DNA of 64,000 nt from positions 496,001 through 560,000 of the forward strand of contig NW_027488636.1 in the NCBI RefSeq assembly GCF_050948215.1, given 5' to 3'. The notes under the pieces are model-generated. The model worked only from the letters and a program-made list of their open reading frames with translations, searched no databases and was not told the DNA's origin. The stretch's first letter is position 1, and the number at the start of each line of letters is the position of its first letter. Below are positions 1 to 13,350 of this stretch, one piece after another. The stretch is from Halictus rubicundus (lineage: Eukaryota > Arthropoda > Insecta > Hymenoptera > Halictidae). The position numbers were made by a program, and so were the translations under genes.

Positions 1-1568
1 ATAGAGGATAGGATAGGATAGAGGATAGGATTGGATTGAGTATAGGAGAGGATAGAGGATAGGATAGGGGATTGGATACGATAGAGGATAGGATACGATA
101 TAGCATACGATAGTGGATAGAATACGATATAGCATACGATAGAGGATAGGATAGGATAGAGGGTAGGATAGGATAGAGGATAGGATAGGGGATTGGATAG
201 GATAGAGGATAGGGTAGGATAGAGTATAGGATAGGATAGAGGATAGGATTGGATTGAGGATAGGATAGGATAGAGAATAGAATAGGATAGAGGACAGGAT
301 AGGATAGAGGATAGGATACGATAGAGGATAGGATAGGATAGAGTATAGGATAGGATAGAGGATAGGATCGGATTGAGGATAAGATAGGATAGATGATAGA
401 ATGGGATAGAGGATTGGATAGGATAGAGGATAGGATACGATAGAGGATAGGATAGGATAGAGTATAGGATAGGATAGAGGATAGGATTGGATTGAGGATA
501 GGATAGGATAGAGAATAGAATAGGATAGAGGATTGGATAGGATAGAGGATAGGATACGATAGAGGATAGGATTGGATTGAGGATAGGAGAGGATAGAGGA
601 TAGGATAGGAGATTGGATACGATAGAGGATAGGATACGATGTAGCATACGATAGAGGATAGGATAGGAGATTGGATACGATAGAGGATAGGATACGATAT
701 AGCATACGATAGAGGATAGGATACGATATAGCATACGATAGAGGATAGGATAGGATAAAGGATAGGATAGGATAGGATAGGATAGAGGGTGGGATATGAT
801 AGAGGATAGGATAGGATTGAGGATAGGATAGGATAGTTGATAGGATAGTATAGAGCATACGATAGAGGATAGGATAGGATAGGATGGAGAATAGGATAAT
901 ATACATGGTATTATGGGGTAGAGGACAATAGAGAATAGAGGATAGGATAGGGGATTGGATAGGATAGAGGATAGAATAGGATAGAGGATAGGATAGCATA
1001 GAGGATAGGATAGGATAGAGGATAGGATAGGATTGAGGATACGATAGAGGATTAGGATATGATAGAGGATAGGATAATATATGAGATTGGATAGGATAGA
1101 GGATAGGATTTGATAGAGGATAGGATGCGATAGAAGATACGATATTATAGAGGAAAGGATAGGATAGAGAATAGGATAGGATAGAGGATAGGATAGGGGA
1201 TTGGATAGGATAGTGGATAGGATAGGATAGAGGATAGGATAGGATAGAGGATAGGATAGGATAGAGGATAGGATTGGATTGAGGATAGGATAGGATAGAG
1301 GATAGTATAGGATAGAGGATCGGATAGGATAGAGGATAGGATAGGATAGAGGATAGGATAAGTAAGAGGATAGGATAGGATAGATTATAGGATAGAGGAA
1401 AGGATAGGATTGAGGATGGGATAGGATAGAGGATAGGATAGAATAGAGTATAGGATAGGATAGAGGATAGGATAGGGTAGAGGATTGGATAGGATAGAGG
1501 ATAGGATAGGATAGAGGATAGGATAGAGGATTGGATAGGATAGAGGATAGGATTGGATTGAGTATAGG
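1..1568 (+). repeat. Spaced duplication D1, copy 1 (partner 5749-7316)
   Basis: The window begins inside this block. Its marker variants recur 5,748 bases downstream without net length change: GGGTAGGATAGAG at 212 and 5960, ACATGGTATT at 903 and 6651, AGTAAGAGG at 1361 and 7109, ATAGAGTATAGG at 1443 and 7191. The copies differ by a few substitutions, for example GGACAATAG versus GGATAATAG just after the ACATGG word. The match ends at about 1568, where copy 1 reads TATAGGAGAGG and copy 2 reads TATAGGATAGG. The left end lies outside the window. Confidence 0.85.
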
Positions 1569-1670
1569 AGAGGATAGAGGATAGGATAGGATAGAGGATA
1601 GGATAGAATAGAGAATAGGATTGGATTGAGGATAGGATAGGATAGAGGATAGAGTAGGATAGGGGATTGG

Positions 1671-2471
1671 ATACGATAGAGGATAGGATACGATAGAGGA
1701 TAGGATAGGATAGAGGATAGGATTGGATTGAGGATAGGATAGGATAGAGGATAGTATACGATAGAGGATCGGATAGGATAGAGGATAGGATAGGATAGAG
1801 GATAGGATAAGTAAGAGGATAGGGTGTTAGATAGATTATAGGATAGAGGAAAGGATAGGATTGAGGATGGGATAGGATAGAGGATAGGATAGGATAGAGG
1901 ATAGGATAGGATAGAGGACAGGATAGGATAGAGGATAGGATACGATAGAGGATAGGATAGGATAGAGTATAGGATAGGATAGAGGATAGGATAGAGGATT
2001 GGATAGGATAGAGGATAGGATAGAGGATAGGATACGATAGAGGATAGGATAGAGGATGGGATAGGATAGAGGATAGGATACCATAGAGGATAGGATAGGA
2101 TAGAGGATAGGATTGGATAGAGGGTAGGATAGGATAGAGGATAGTATACGATAGAGGACAGGATAAGATAGAGGATAGGATAGGATAGAGGATAGGTTAG
2201 GATATAGGACAGGATAGGATAGAGGATTAGATAGGATAGAGGATAGGATAGGATAGAGGATAGGATTGGGGATTGGATAGGATAGAGGATAGGATAGAAT
2301 AGAGAATAGGATAGGATAGTTGATAGGATAGGATAGAGCATACGATAGAGGATAGGATAGGATAGAATAGGATAGATTATTGGATAGGGTAGAGGATAGG
2401 ATAAGATAGAGGATAGGATAGGATAGAGGATATGATTGGATTGAGGATAGGATAGGATAGAGGATAGGATA
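1671..2471 (+). repeat. Spaced duplication D2, copy 1 (partner 7622-8422)
   Basis: About 800 bases recur at offset 5,951. Anchors are GTATA at 1754 and 7705, AAGTAAGAGG at 1809 and 7760, the GGTTAGGATATAGG variant at 2195 and 8146, and TTATTGGATAGGG at 2377 and 8328. The rare word AGGGTGTTAG occurs at 1821, 7399 and 7772, so the second locus carries an extra local duplication of 373 bases (7399 to 7772). That accounts for the offset change from 5,578 to 5,951. Confidence 0.8.
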
Positions 2472-2520
2472 GAGGATAGGATAGGATAGAGGATAGGATA
2501 GAGGATTGGATAGGATAGAG

Positions 2521-3045
2521 GATGGGATACGATAGAGGATAGGATAGGATAGGATACAGGATAGGATTGGATAGAGGATAGGATAGGATAGAGGATAGGA
2601 TTGGATTGAGGATAGGATAGAATAGAGGATAGAATAGGATAGATTATTGGATAGGGTAGGTGATAGGATAAGATAGAGGATAGGATAGGATAGAGGATAT
2701 GATTGGATTGAGGATAGGATAGGATAGAGGATAGGATAAGATAGAGGATAGGATAGGATAGAGGATGGGATAGAGGATTGGATAGGATAGAGGATAGGAT
2801 ACGATAGAGGATAGGATAGGATAGAGGATAGGATAAGATAGAGGATAGGATAGGATAGAGGATAGGATTGAGAATGGGATAGGATAGAGGATAGGATAGG
2901 ATAGAGGACAAGATAGGATAGAGGATAGGATACGATAGAGGATAGGATAGGATAGAGTATAGGATAGGATAGAGGATAGGATAGGATAGAGGATAGGATA
3001 GGATAGAGGATAGGATAGAGGATAGGATAGAGGATAGGATAGGAT
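2521..3045 (+). repeat. Spaced duplication D3, copy 1 (partner 9860-10384)
   Basis: About 525 bases recur at offset 7,339: GATGGGATACG at 2521 and 9860, AGATTATTGG at 2641 and 9980. Both then share the variant TAGGGTAGGTGATAGG and a long run of GGATAAGATAGAGG-type units. Copies differ at single bases, such as GGATACAGG versus GGATAGAGG near 2555 and 9894. The match ends where copy 2 acquires GAGGAAAGG near 10385. Confidence 0.75.
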
Positions 3046-5748
3046 AGAGGATAGGATAGGATAGAGGATAGGATAGGATAGAGGATAGGATACGGTAGAG
3101 GATAGGATATGATAGAGGATAGGATAGGATAGAGTATAGGATAGGATAGAAGATACGATATTATAGAGGAAAGGATATGATAGTGGATAGGATAGGACAG
3201 AGGATAGGATAGGGGATTGAATAGGATAGAGGATAGAATACTATAGAGGATAGGACAGGATAGAGGATAGGATAGGATAGAGGATAAGATAGGATAGTGG
3301 ATAGGATAAGATAGAGGATAGGATAGAATAGAGGGCAGGATAGGATAGAGGATAGGATAGGATAGAGGACAGGATAGGATAGAGGATAAGATAGGATAGA
3401 GGATCGGATAGGATAGAGGATAGGATACGATAGAGGATAGGATATGATAGATGATAGGATTGGATTGAGGATAGATAGGATAGAGGATAGAACGGGATAG
3501 AGGATAGGATAGTATAGAGGGCAGGATACGATAGAGGATAAGATACGATAGAGGATAGGATAGGATAGAGGATAGGATACGATAGAGGATAGGATAGGAT
3601 AGAGGATAGGATTGGATTGAGGATAGGATAGGATAGAGGATAGAATAGGATAGAGGATAGGATAGCATAGAGGATAGGATAGCATGGAGGATAGGATAGG
3701 ATGGAGGATAGGATAGCATGGAGGATAGGATAGGATGGAGGATAGGATAAGATTGAGGATAGGATAGAGGATTGGATAGGATAGATGATAGGATACGATA
3801 GAGGATAGGATATGATAGAGGATAGGATAGGATATGAGATTGGATAGGATATGAGATTGGATAGGATAGGATAGAGGATAGGATAGGATAGAGGATAGGA
3901 TACGATAGAAGATACGATATTATAGAGGATAGGATAGGACAGAGGATAAGATAGGGGATTGGATAGGATAGAGGATAGAATACGATAGAGGATAGGATAG
4001 GATGGAGGATAGGATAGGGTAGAGGATAAGATAGGATAGTAGATAGGATAGGATAGAGGATTGGATAGGGGACTGGATAGGATACAGGATAGGATAGGAT
4101 AGAGGATAGGATACAGGATAGGATACGATAGAGGATGGGATAGGATAGACGATAGGATAGGATAGAGGATAGGATAGGATAGAGGATAGGATAGGATAGA
4201 GGATAGGATAGGATAGAGGATAGGATAGGATAGAGGATAGGATAGGATAGAGGATAGGATAGGATAGAGGATAGGATAGGATAGAGGATAGGATAGGACT
4301 GAGGATAGGATAGAGGATTGGATAGGATAGACGATAGGATACGATAGAGGATAGGACATGATAGAGGATAGGATAGGATATGAGATTGGATAGGATTGAG
4401 GATAGGATAGGATAGAGGATAGGATAGGATACAGGATAGGATAGGATAGAGGATAGTATAGGATTGAGGATCGGATACGATAGAGGATAGGATAGGATAG
4501 AGGATAGGATAGGATAGAGGATAAGATAGGATAGTGGATAGGATAAGATAGAGGATAGGATAGAATAGAGGACAGGATAGGATAGAGGATAATATAGGAT
4601 AGAGGATAGGATAGGATAGAGGATAATATAGGATAGAGGATAGTATATGATAGAGGATAGGATAGGATTGAGGATAGGATAGGATAGAGGATAGGATAGG
4701 ATAGAGGATAGGATAGGATCCAGCATACGATAGAGGATAGGATAGGATAGAGGATAGGATAGGATAGAGGGTAAGATAGGATAGCGGATAGGATAGGATA
4801 GAGGATAGCATAGGATAGAGGATAGGATATGATAGAGGAAAGGATAGGATAGAGAATAGGATAGGATAGAGGATAGGATACGATAGAAGATACGATATTA
4901 TAGAGGAAAGGATAGGATAGAGGATAGGATAGAGCATAGGATTGGATAGAGGATACGATAGGATAGAGGATAGGATAGCATTGAGGGTAGGATAGGATAG
5001 AGGATAGGATAGGATAGCGGATAGGATAGGATAGAGGACAGGATAGGATAGAGAATAGGATAGGATAGAGGATAGGATCGGATTGAGGATAGGATAGGAT
5101 AGAGGATAGAATGGGATAGAGGATTGGATAGGATAGAGGATAGGATACGATAGAGGATAGGATAGGATAGAGGATAGGATTGGATTGAGTATAGGAGAGG
5201 ATAGAGGATAGGATAGGGGATTGGATACGATAGAGGATAGGATACGATACAGCATACGATAGTGGACAGAATACGATATAGCATACGATAGAGGATAGTA
5301 TAGGATAGATGATAGGATAGGATAGAGGATAGGATAGGGGATTGGATAGGATAGAGGATAGGGTAGGATAGAGCATACGATAGAGGATAGGATACGATAG
5401 AGGATAGGATAGGGTAGAGAATGGGATAGGATAGAGGATAGGATAGGATAGAGGGTAGGATAGAGGATTGGATAGGGTAGAGGATAGGATAGGATAGAGG
5501 ATAGGATAAGTAAGAGGATAGGATAGGATAGATTATAGGATAGAGGAAAGGATAGGATTGAGGATGGGATAGGATAGAGGATAGGATAGGATAGGATAGA
5601 GGACAGGATAGGATAGAGGATAGGATACGATAGAGGATAGGATAGGATAGAGTATAGGATAGGATAGAGGATAGGATCGGATTGAGGATAAGATAGGATA
5701 GAGGATAGAATGGGATAGAGGATTGGATAGGATAGAGGATAGGATACG

Positions 5749-7316
5749 ATAGAGGATAGGATAGGATAGAGGATAGGATTGGATTGAGTATAGGAGAGGA
5801 TAGAGGATAGGATAGGGGATTGGATACGATAGAGGATAGGATACGATATAGCATACGATAGTGGATAGAATACGATATAGCATACGATAGAGGATAGGAT
5901 AGGATAGAGGGTAGGATAGGATAGAGGATAGGATAGGGGATTGGATAGGATAGAGGATAGGGTAGGATAGAGTATAGGATAGGATAGAGGATAGGATTGG
6001 ATTGAGGATAGGATAGGATAGAGAATAGAATAGGATAGAGGACAGGATAGGATAGAGGATAGGATACGATAGAGGATAGGATAGGATAGAGTATAGGATA
6101 GGATAGAGGATAGGATCGGATTGAGGATAAGATAGGATAGATGATAGAATGGGATAGAGGATTGGATAGGATAGAGGATAGGATACGATAGAGGATAGGA
6201 TAGGATAGAGTATAGGATAGGATAGAGGATAGGATTGGATTGAGGATAGGATAGGATAGAGAATAGAATAGGATAGAGGATTGGATAGGATAGAGGATAG
6301 GATACGATAGAGGATAGGATTGGATTGAGGATAGGAGAGGATAGAGGATAGGATAGGAGATTGGATACGATAGAGGATAGGATACGATGTAGCATACGAT
6401 AGAGGATAGGATAGGAGATTGGATACGATAGAGGATAGGATACGATATAGCATACGATAGAGGATAGGATACGATATAGCATACGATAGAGGATAGGATA
6501 GGATAGAGGATAGGATAGGATAGGATAGGATAGAGGGTGGGATATGATAGAGGATAGGATAGGATTGAGGATAGGATAGGATAGTTGATAGGATAGTATA
6601 GAGCATACGATAGAGGATAGGATAGGATAGGATGGAGAATAGGATAGGATACATGGTATTATGGGGTAGAGGATAATAGAGAATAGAGGATAGGATAGGG
6701 GATTGGATAGGATAGAGGATAGAATAGGATAGAGGATAGGATAGCATAGAGGATAGGATAGGATAGAGGATAGGATAGGATTGAGGATACGATAGAGGAT
6801 TAGGATATGATAGAGGATAGGATAATATATGAGATTGGATAGGATAGAGGATAGGATTTGATAGAGGATAGGATGCGATAGAAGATACGATATTATAGAG
6901 GAAAGGATAGGATAGAGAATAGGATAGGATAGAGGATAGGATAGGGGATTGGATAGGATAGTGGATAGGATAGGATAGAGGATAGGATAGGATAGAGGAT
7001 AGGATAGGATAGAGGATAGGATTGGATTGAGGATAGGATAGGATAGAGGATAGTATAGGATAGAGGATCGGATAGGATAGAGGATAGGATAGGATAGAGG
7101 ATAGGATAAGTAAGAGGATAGGATAGGATAGATTATAGGATAGAGGAAAGGATAGGATTGAGGATGGGATAGGATAGAGGATAGGATAGAATAGAGTATA
7201 GGATAGGATAGAGGATAGGATAGGGTAGAGGATTGGATAGGATAGAGGATAGGATAGGATAGAGGATAGGATAGAGGATTGGATAGGATAGAGGATAGGA
7301 TTGGATTGAGTATAGG
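5749..7316 (+). repeat. Spaced duplication D1, copy 2 (partner 1-1568)
   Basis: This is the second copy of the block that opens the window, at a constant offset of 5,748 bases. Directly after its right end the alignment resumes at offset 5,578, exactly 170 bases or ten 17-bp units less. Copy 1 therefore gained, or copy 2 lost, ten units' worth of sequence at about 1569-1740. Matching variants include CGATATAGCATACG, AATGGGATAG and the AAGTAAGAGG word near 7108. Confidence 0.85.
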
Positions 7317-7621
7317 ATAGGATAGAGGATAGTATAGGATAGAGGATCGGATAGGATAGAGGATAGGATAGGATAGAGGATAGGATAAGTAAGAGGATAG
7401 GGTGTTAGATAGATTATAGGATAGAGGAAAGGATAGGATTGAGGATGGGATAGGATAGAGGATAGGATAGGATAGAGGATAGGATAGGATAGAGGACAGG
7501 ATAGGATAGAGGATAGGATACGATAGAGGATAGGATAGGATAGAGTATAGGATAGGATAGAGGATAGGATAGAGGATTGGATAGGATAGAGGATAGGATA
7601 GAGGATAGGATACGATAGAGG

Positions 7622-8422
7622 ATACGATAGAGGATAGGATACGATAGAGGATAGGATAGGATAGAGGATAGGATTGGATTGAGGATAGGATAGGATAGAG
7701 GATAGTATAGGATAGAGGATCGGATAGGATAGAGGATAGGATAGGATAGAGGATAGGATAAGTAAGAGGATAGGGTGTTAGATAGATTATAGGATAGAGG
7801 AAAGGATAGGATTGAGGATGGGATAGGATAGAGGATAGGATAGGATAGAGGATAGGATAGGATAGAGGACAGGATAGGATAGAGGATAGGATACGATAGA
7901 GGATAGGATAGGATAGAGTATAGGATAGGATAGAGGATAGGATAGAGGATTGGATAGGATAGAGGATAGGATAGAGGATAGGATACGATAGAGGATAGGA
8001 TAGAGGATGGGATAGGATAGAGGATAGGATACCATAGAGGATAGGATAGGATAGAGGATAGGATTGGATAGAGGGTAGGATAGGATAGAGGATAGTATAC
8101 GATAGAGGACAGGATAAGATAGAGGATAGGATAGGATAGAGGATAGGTTAGGATATAGGACAGGATAGGATAGAGGATTAGATAGGATAGAGGATAGGAT
8201 AGGATAGAGGATAGGATTGGGGATTGGATAGGATAGAGGATAGGATAGAATAGAGAATAGGATAGGATAGTTGATAGGATAGGATAGAGCATACGATAGA
8301 GGATAGGATAGGATAGAATAGGATAGATTATTGGATAGGGTAGAGGATAGGATAAGATAGAGGATAGGATAGGATAGAGGATATGATTGGATTGAGGATA
8401 GGATAGGATAGAGGATAGGATA
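7622..8422 (+). repeat. Spaced duplication D2, copy 2 (partner 1671-2471)
   Basis: Partner of the block at 1671. The alignment breaks at 8423, where this copy reads GGATAAGGTAG and the first reads GGATAGAGG. It continues the large D1 duplication after a 373-base local duplication marked by AGGGTGTTAG at 7399 and 7772. Together, roughly 1-2470 and 5749-8420 form one duplicated region of about 2.5 kb with internal unit gains. Confidence 0.8.
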
Positions 8423-8940
8423 AGGTAGAGGATAGGATAGGATAGAGGATGGGATAGAGGATTGGATAGGATAGAGGATAGGATACGATAGAGGATAGGA
8501 TAGGATAGAGGATAGGATAAGATAGAGGATAGGATAGGATAGAGGATGGGACAGAGGATTGGATAGGATAGAGGATAGGATACGATAGAGGATAGGATAG
8601 GATAGAGGATAGGATTGGATACAGGATAGGATAAGATAGAGGATAGGTTTAATAAGAGGATAGGATTGGATTGAGGATAGGATAGGATAGAGGATAGAAT
8701 AGGATAGAGGATAGGATAGGATAGAGGATAGGATAGGATAGAGCATAGGATAGAGGATAGGATAGGATAGAGGAAAGGATAGGATAGAGGATAGGATAGG
8801 ATAGAGGAAAGGATAGGATAGAGAATAGGATATGATAGAGGATAGGATAGGGGATTGGATAGGATAGAGGATAGGATAGGATAGAGGATAGGATAGAATA
8901 GAGAATAGGATTGGATTGAGGATAGGATAGGATAGAGGAT

Positions 8941-9790
8941 AGAGTAGGATAGGGGATTGGATACGATAGAGGATAGGATAGGATAGAGGATAGGATTGGA
9001 TTGAGGATAGGATAGGATAGAGGATAGTATAGGATAGAGGATCGGATAGGATAGAGGATAGGATAGGATAGAGGATAGGATAAGTAAGAGGATAGGGTAG
9101 GATAGATTATAGGATAGAGGAAAGGATAGGATTGAGGATGGGATAGGATAGAGGATAGGATAGGATAGAGGATAGGATAGGATAGAGGACAGGATAGGAT
9201 AGAGGATAGGATACGATAGAGGATAGGATAGGATAGAGTATAGGATAGGATAGAGGATAGGATAGAGGATTGGATAGGATAGAGGATAGGATAGAGGATA
9301 GGATAGGATAGAGGATAGGATAGAGGATGGGATAGGATAGAGTATAGAATACCATAGAGGATAGGACACGATAGAGGATAAGATAGGATAGAGTATAGGT
9401 TAGGATAGAGGATAGGATACGATAGAGGATAGGATAGGATAGAGGATAGGATAGGATAGAGGATAGGTTAGGATAGAGGACAGGATAGGATAGAGGATAA
9501 GATAGGATAGAGGATAGGATAGGATAGAGGATAGGATTGGGGATTGGATAGGATAGAGGATAGGATAGAATAGAGAATAGGATAGGATAGTTGATAGGAT
9601 AGGATAGAGCATACGATAGAGGATAGGATAGGATAGCATAGGATAGAGGATGGGATATGATAGAGGATAGGATAGGATTGAGGATAGGATAGGATAGTTG
9701 ATAGGATAGGATAGAGCATACGATAGAGGATAGGATAGGATAGGATGGAGAATAGGATAGGATAAATGGTATTATAGGATAAAGGATAGG
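8941..9790 (+). repeat. Distant duplication D4, copy 1 (partner about 17813-18640)
   Basis: About 0.84 kb recurs nearly 8.9 kb away: AGAGTAGGATAGGGG at 8941 and 17813, AAGTAAGAGG at 9082 and 17961, ACCATAGAGG at 9351 and 18230, TTGATAGG at 9591 and 18453, and the ACATGG word (mutated to AAATGG here) at 9775 and 18627. Offsets drift between 8,852 and 8,879 by small indels. Copy 1 has lost the C of the ACATGG marker, which copy 2 keeps. Confidence 0.75.
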
Positions 9791-9859
9791 ATATGATTGA
9801 GGATAGGATAGAGGATAGGATAGGATAGAGGATAGGATAGAGGATTGGATAGGATAGAG

Positions 9860-10384
9860 GATGGGATACGATAGAGGATAGGATAGGATAGGATAGAGGA
9901 TAGGATTGGATAGAGGATAGGATAGGATAGAGGATAGGATTGGATTGAGGATAGGATAGAATAGAGGATAGAATAGGATAGATTATTGGATAGGGTAGGT
10001 GATAGGATAAGATAGAGGATAGGATAGGATAGAGGATATGATTGGATTGAGGATAGGATAGGATAGAGGATAGGATAAGATAGAGGATAGGATAGGATAG
10101 AGGATGGGATAGAGGATTGGATAGGATAGAGGATAGGATACGATAGAGGATAGGATAGGATAGAGGATAGGATAAGATAGAGGATAGGATAGGATAGAGG
10201 ATAGGATTGAGGATGGGATAGGATAGAGGATAGGATAGGATAGAGGACAAGATAGGATAGAGGATAGGATACGATAGAGGATAGGATAGGATAGAGTATA
10301 GGATAGGATAGAGGATAGGATAGGATAGAGGATAGGATAGGATAGAGGATAGGATAGAGGATAGGATAGAGGATAGGATAGGAT
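9860..10384 (+). repeat. Spaced duplication D3, copy 2 (partner 2521-3045)
   Basis: Second copy of the 525-base block. Its offset (7,339) differs from D1 and D2 (5.6 to 5.95 kb), so it was copied in a separate event or shifted by later insertions. It lies inside a stretch (9.36-11.65 kb) that is itself locally duplicated at offsets near 1.54 and 1.68 kb, for example GACACGATAG at 9365 and 10901. Confidence 0.7.
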
Positions 10385-11889
10385 AGAGGAAAGGATAGGA
10401 TAGAGAATAGGATATGATAGAGGATACTATAGGATAGAGGATAGGATAAGTAAGAGGATAGGGTAGGATAGATTATAGGATAGAGGAAAGGATAGGATTG
10501 AGGATGGGATAGGATAGAGGATAGGATAGGATAGAGGATAGGATAGGATAGAGGACAGGATAGGATAGAGGATAGGATAGGATAGAGGATAGGATAGGAT
10601 AGATTATAGGATAGGATAGAGGATAGGATAGAGGATTGGATAGGATAGAGGATAGGATAGAGGATAGGATAGGATAGAGGATAGGATAGAGGATGGGATA
10701 GGATAGAGGATAGGATACCATAGAGGATAGGATAGGATAGAGGATAGGATTGGATAGAGGGTAGGATAGGATAGAGGATAGTATACGATAGAGGACAGGA
10801 TAAGATAGAGGATAGGATAGGATAGAGGATAGGATTGGATTGAGGATAGGATAGGATAGAGGATAGAATAGGATAGAGGACAGGACAGGATAGAGGATAG
10901 GACACGATAGAGGATAAGATAGGATAGAGTATAGGTTAGGATAGAGGATAGGATACGATAGAGGATAGGATAGGATAGAGGATAGGATAGGATAGAGGAT
11001 AGGTTAGGATAGAGGACAGGATAGGATAGAGGATAAGATAGGATAGAGGATAGGATAGGATAGAGGATAGGATTGGATAGAGGATAGGATAGGATTGAGG
11101 ATAGGGTAGGACAGAGGACAGGATAGGATAGAGGATAGGATAGGATAGAGGATAGGAGCGATAGAAGATACGATATTATAGAGGAAAGGATGGGATAGAG
11201 AATAGGATAGGATAGAGGATAGGATAGGGGATTGGATAGGATAGAGGATAGGATAGAATAGAGAATAGGATAGGATAGTTGATAGGATAGGATAGAGCAT
11301 ACGATAGAGGATAGGATAGGATAGCATAGGATAGAGGATGGGATATGATAGAGGATAGGATAGGATTGAGGATAGGATAGGATAGTTGATAGGATAGGAT
11401 AGAGCATACGATAGAGGATAGGATAGGATAGGATGGAGAATAGGATAGGATACATGGTATTATAGGATAAAGGATAGGATAGGATTGAGGATAGGATAGA
11501 GGATTGGATAGGATAGGATAGAGGATAGGATAGAGGATTGGATAGGATAGAGGATAGGATACGATAGAGGATAGGATAGGATAGGATAGGATAGAGGATA
11601 GGATTGGATAGAGGATAGGATAGGATAGAGGATAGGATTGGATTGAGGATAGGATAGAATAGAGGATAGAATAGGATAGATTATTGGATAGGGTAGAGGA
11701 TAGGATAAGATAGAGGATAGGATAGGATAGAGGATAGTATTGGATTGAGGATAGGATAGGATAGGGGATAGAATAGAATAGAGGATTGGATAGGATAGAG
11801 GATAGGATAGACGATTGGATAGGATACAAGATAGGATACGATAGAGGATACGATATGATAGAAGATAGGATAATATATGAGATTGGATA

Positions 11890-12790
11890 GGATAGAGGAT
11901 AGGATGCGATAGAAGATACGATATTATAGAGGAAAGGATAGGATAGAGAATAGGATAGTATAGAGGATAGGATACTGGATTGGATATGATAGAGGATAGG
12001 ATAGGATAGAGGATAGGATAGGATAGAGTATAGGATATGATAGAGGATAGGATAAGATTGAGGATAGGATAGGATAGTTGATAGGATAGGATAGAGCAAA
12101 CGATAGAGGATAGGATAGGATAGGATGGAGAAGAGGATAGGATACATGGTATTATAGGATAGAGGATAGGATAGGATAGAGGATAGAATAGGATTGAGGA
12201 TAGGATAGAGGATTGGATAGGATAGAAGATAGGATACGATAGATGATAGGATATGATAGAGGATAGGATAGGATAGTTGATAGGATAGGATAGAGCAAAC
12301 GATAGAGGATAGGATAGGATAGGATGGAGAAGAGGATAGGATACATGGTATTATAGGGTAGAGGATAGGATAGGGGATTGGATAGGATAGAGGATAGGAT
12401 AGGATAGACGATAGGATAGGATAGAAGATAGGATTGGATTGAGGATAGATAGGATAGAGGATAGGATAGGATAGAGGATAGGATAGCATAGAGGATAGGA
12501 TAGGATAGAGGATAGAATAGGATTGAGGATAGGATAGAGGATTGGATAGGATAGAAGATAGGATACGATAGATAATAGGATATGATAGAGGATAGGATAG
12601 AATATGAGATTGGATAGTATATGAGATTGGATAGGATAGAGGATAGGATAGGATAGAGGATAGGATAGGATAGAGGATAGGATAGGATAGAGGATAGGAT
12701 AGGATAGAGGATAGGATAGGATAGAGGATAGGATACGATAGAAGATACGATATTATAGTGGAAAGGATAGGATAGAGAATAGGATAGGAC
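11890..12790 (+). repeat. Local duplication D5, copy 1, with internal 199-bp tandem duplication
   Basis: Matches about 13345-14150. Anchors GATGCG at 11906 and 13358 and AGTTGATAGG at 12077 and 13529 give offset 1,452. After the ACATGG word the offset becomes 1,253, a change of 199 bases. Copy 1 holds two ACATGG words (C at 12145 and 12344, exactly 199 apart) where copy 2 has one (13597). After TACGATATTATAGTGG (12746 and 14101) the offset is 1,355, a further change of 102, or six 17-mers. Confidence 0.8.
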
Positions 12791-12954
12791 AGAGGATAGG
12801 ATACTGGATTGGATAGGATAGAGGATAGGATAGGATAGAGGATAGGATAGGATAGAGTATAGGATATGATAGAGGATAGGATAGGATAGAGGATAGGATA
12901 GGATAGAGTATAGGATATGATAGAGGATAGGATAGGATAGAGGATAGGATAGGA

Positions 12955-13350
12955 TAGAGGATAGGATACGATAGAAGATACGATATTATAGTGGAAAGGA
13001 TAGGATAGAGAATAGGATAGGACAGAGGACAGTATATGATAGAGAATAGGATAGGACAGAGAATAGGATAGGATAGAGGATAGGATACGATAGAATATAC
13101 GATATTATAGAGGAAAGGATAGGATAGAGAATAGGACAGGATAGAGGATAGAATAGGATTGAGGATAGGATAGGATAGAGGATAGGATAGAATAGAGGAT
13201 AGGATACGAGAGAAGATACGATATTATAGAGGAAAGGATAGGATAGAGAATAGGATTGGATAGAATATAGATAGGATAGAGGATAGAATAGGATAGAGGA
13301 TAGGGTAGCATAGAGGAAAGGATAGAATAGAGAATAGGATAGGATAGAGG
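12955..13350 (+). repeat. Local duplication D6, copy 1 (partner about 14077-14472)
   Basis: About 395 bases recur at offset 1,122: TACGATATTATAGTGG at 12979 and 14101, GAATATACGATATT at 13093 and 14215, and the shared pair GACAGAGAATAGG and TACGAGAGAAG. The two copies flank copy 2 of D5, so D5 and D6 partners are interleaved. That suggests one larger tandem duplication of roughly 1.1 to 1.4 kb followed by unit gain and loss. Confidence 0.75.

Noticed and set aside
1836..6482. Very long minus-strand open reading frames (for example 1,548 codons here and 1,117 codons at 50165-53518) as genes
   Set aside because: All are the same 17-residue cycle forced by a stop-free repeat unit. Overlapping frames are equally open, starts are chance ATGs from ACATGG and similar variants, there is no domain, and frame changes between duplicated blocks are tolerated.
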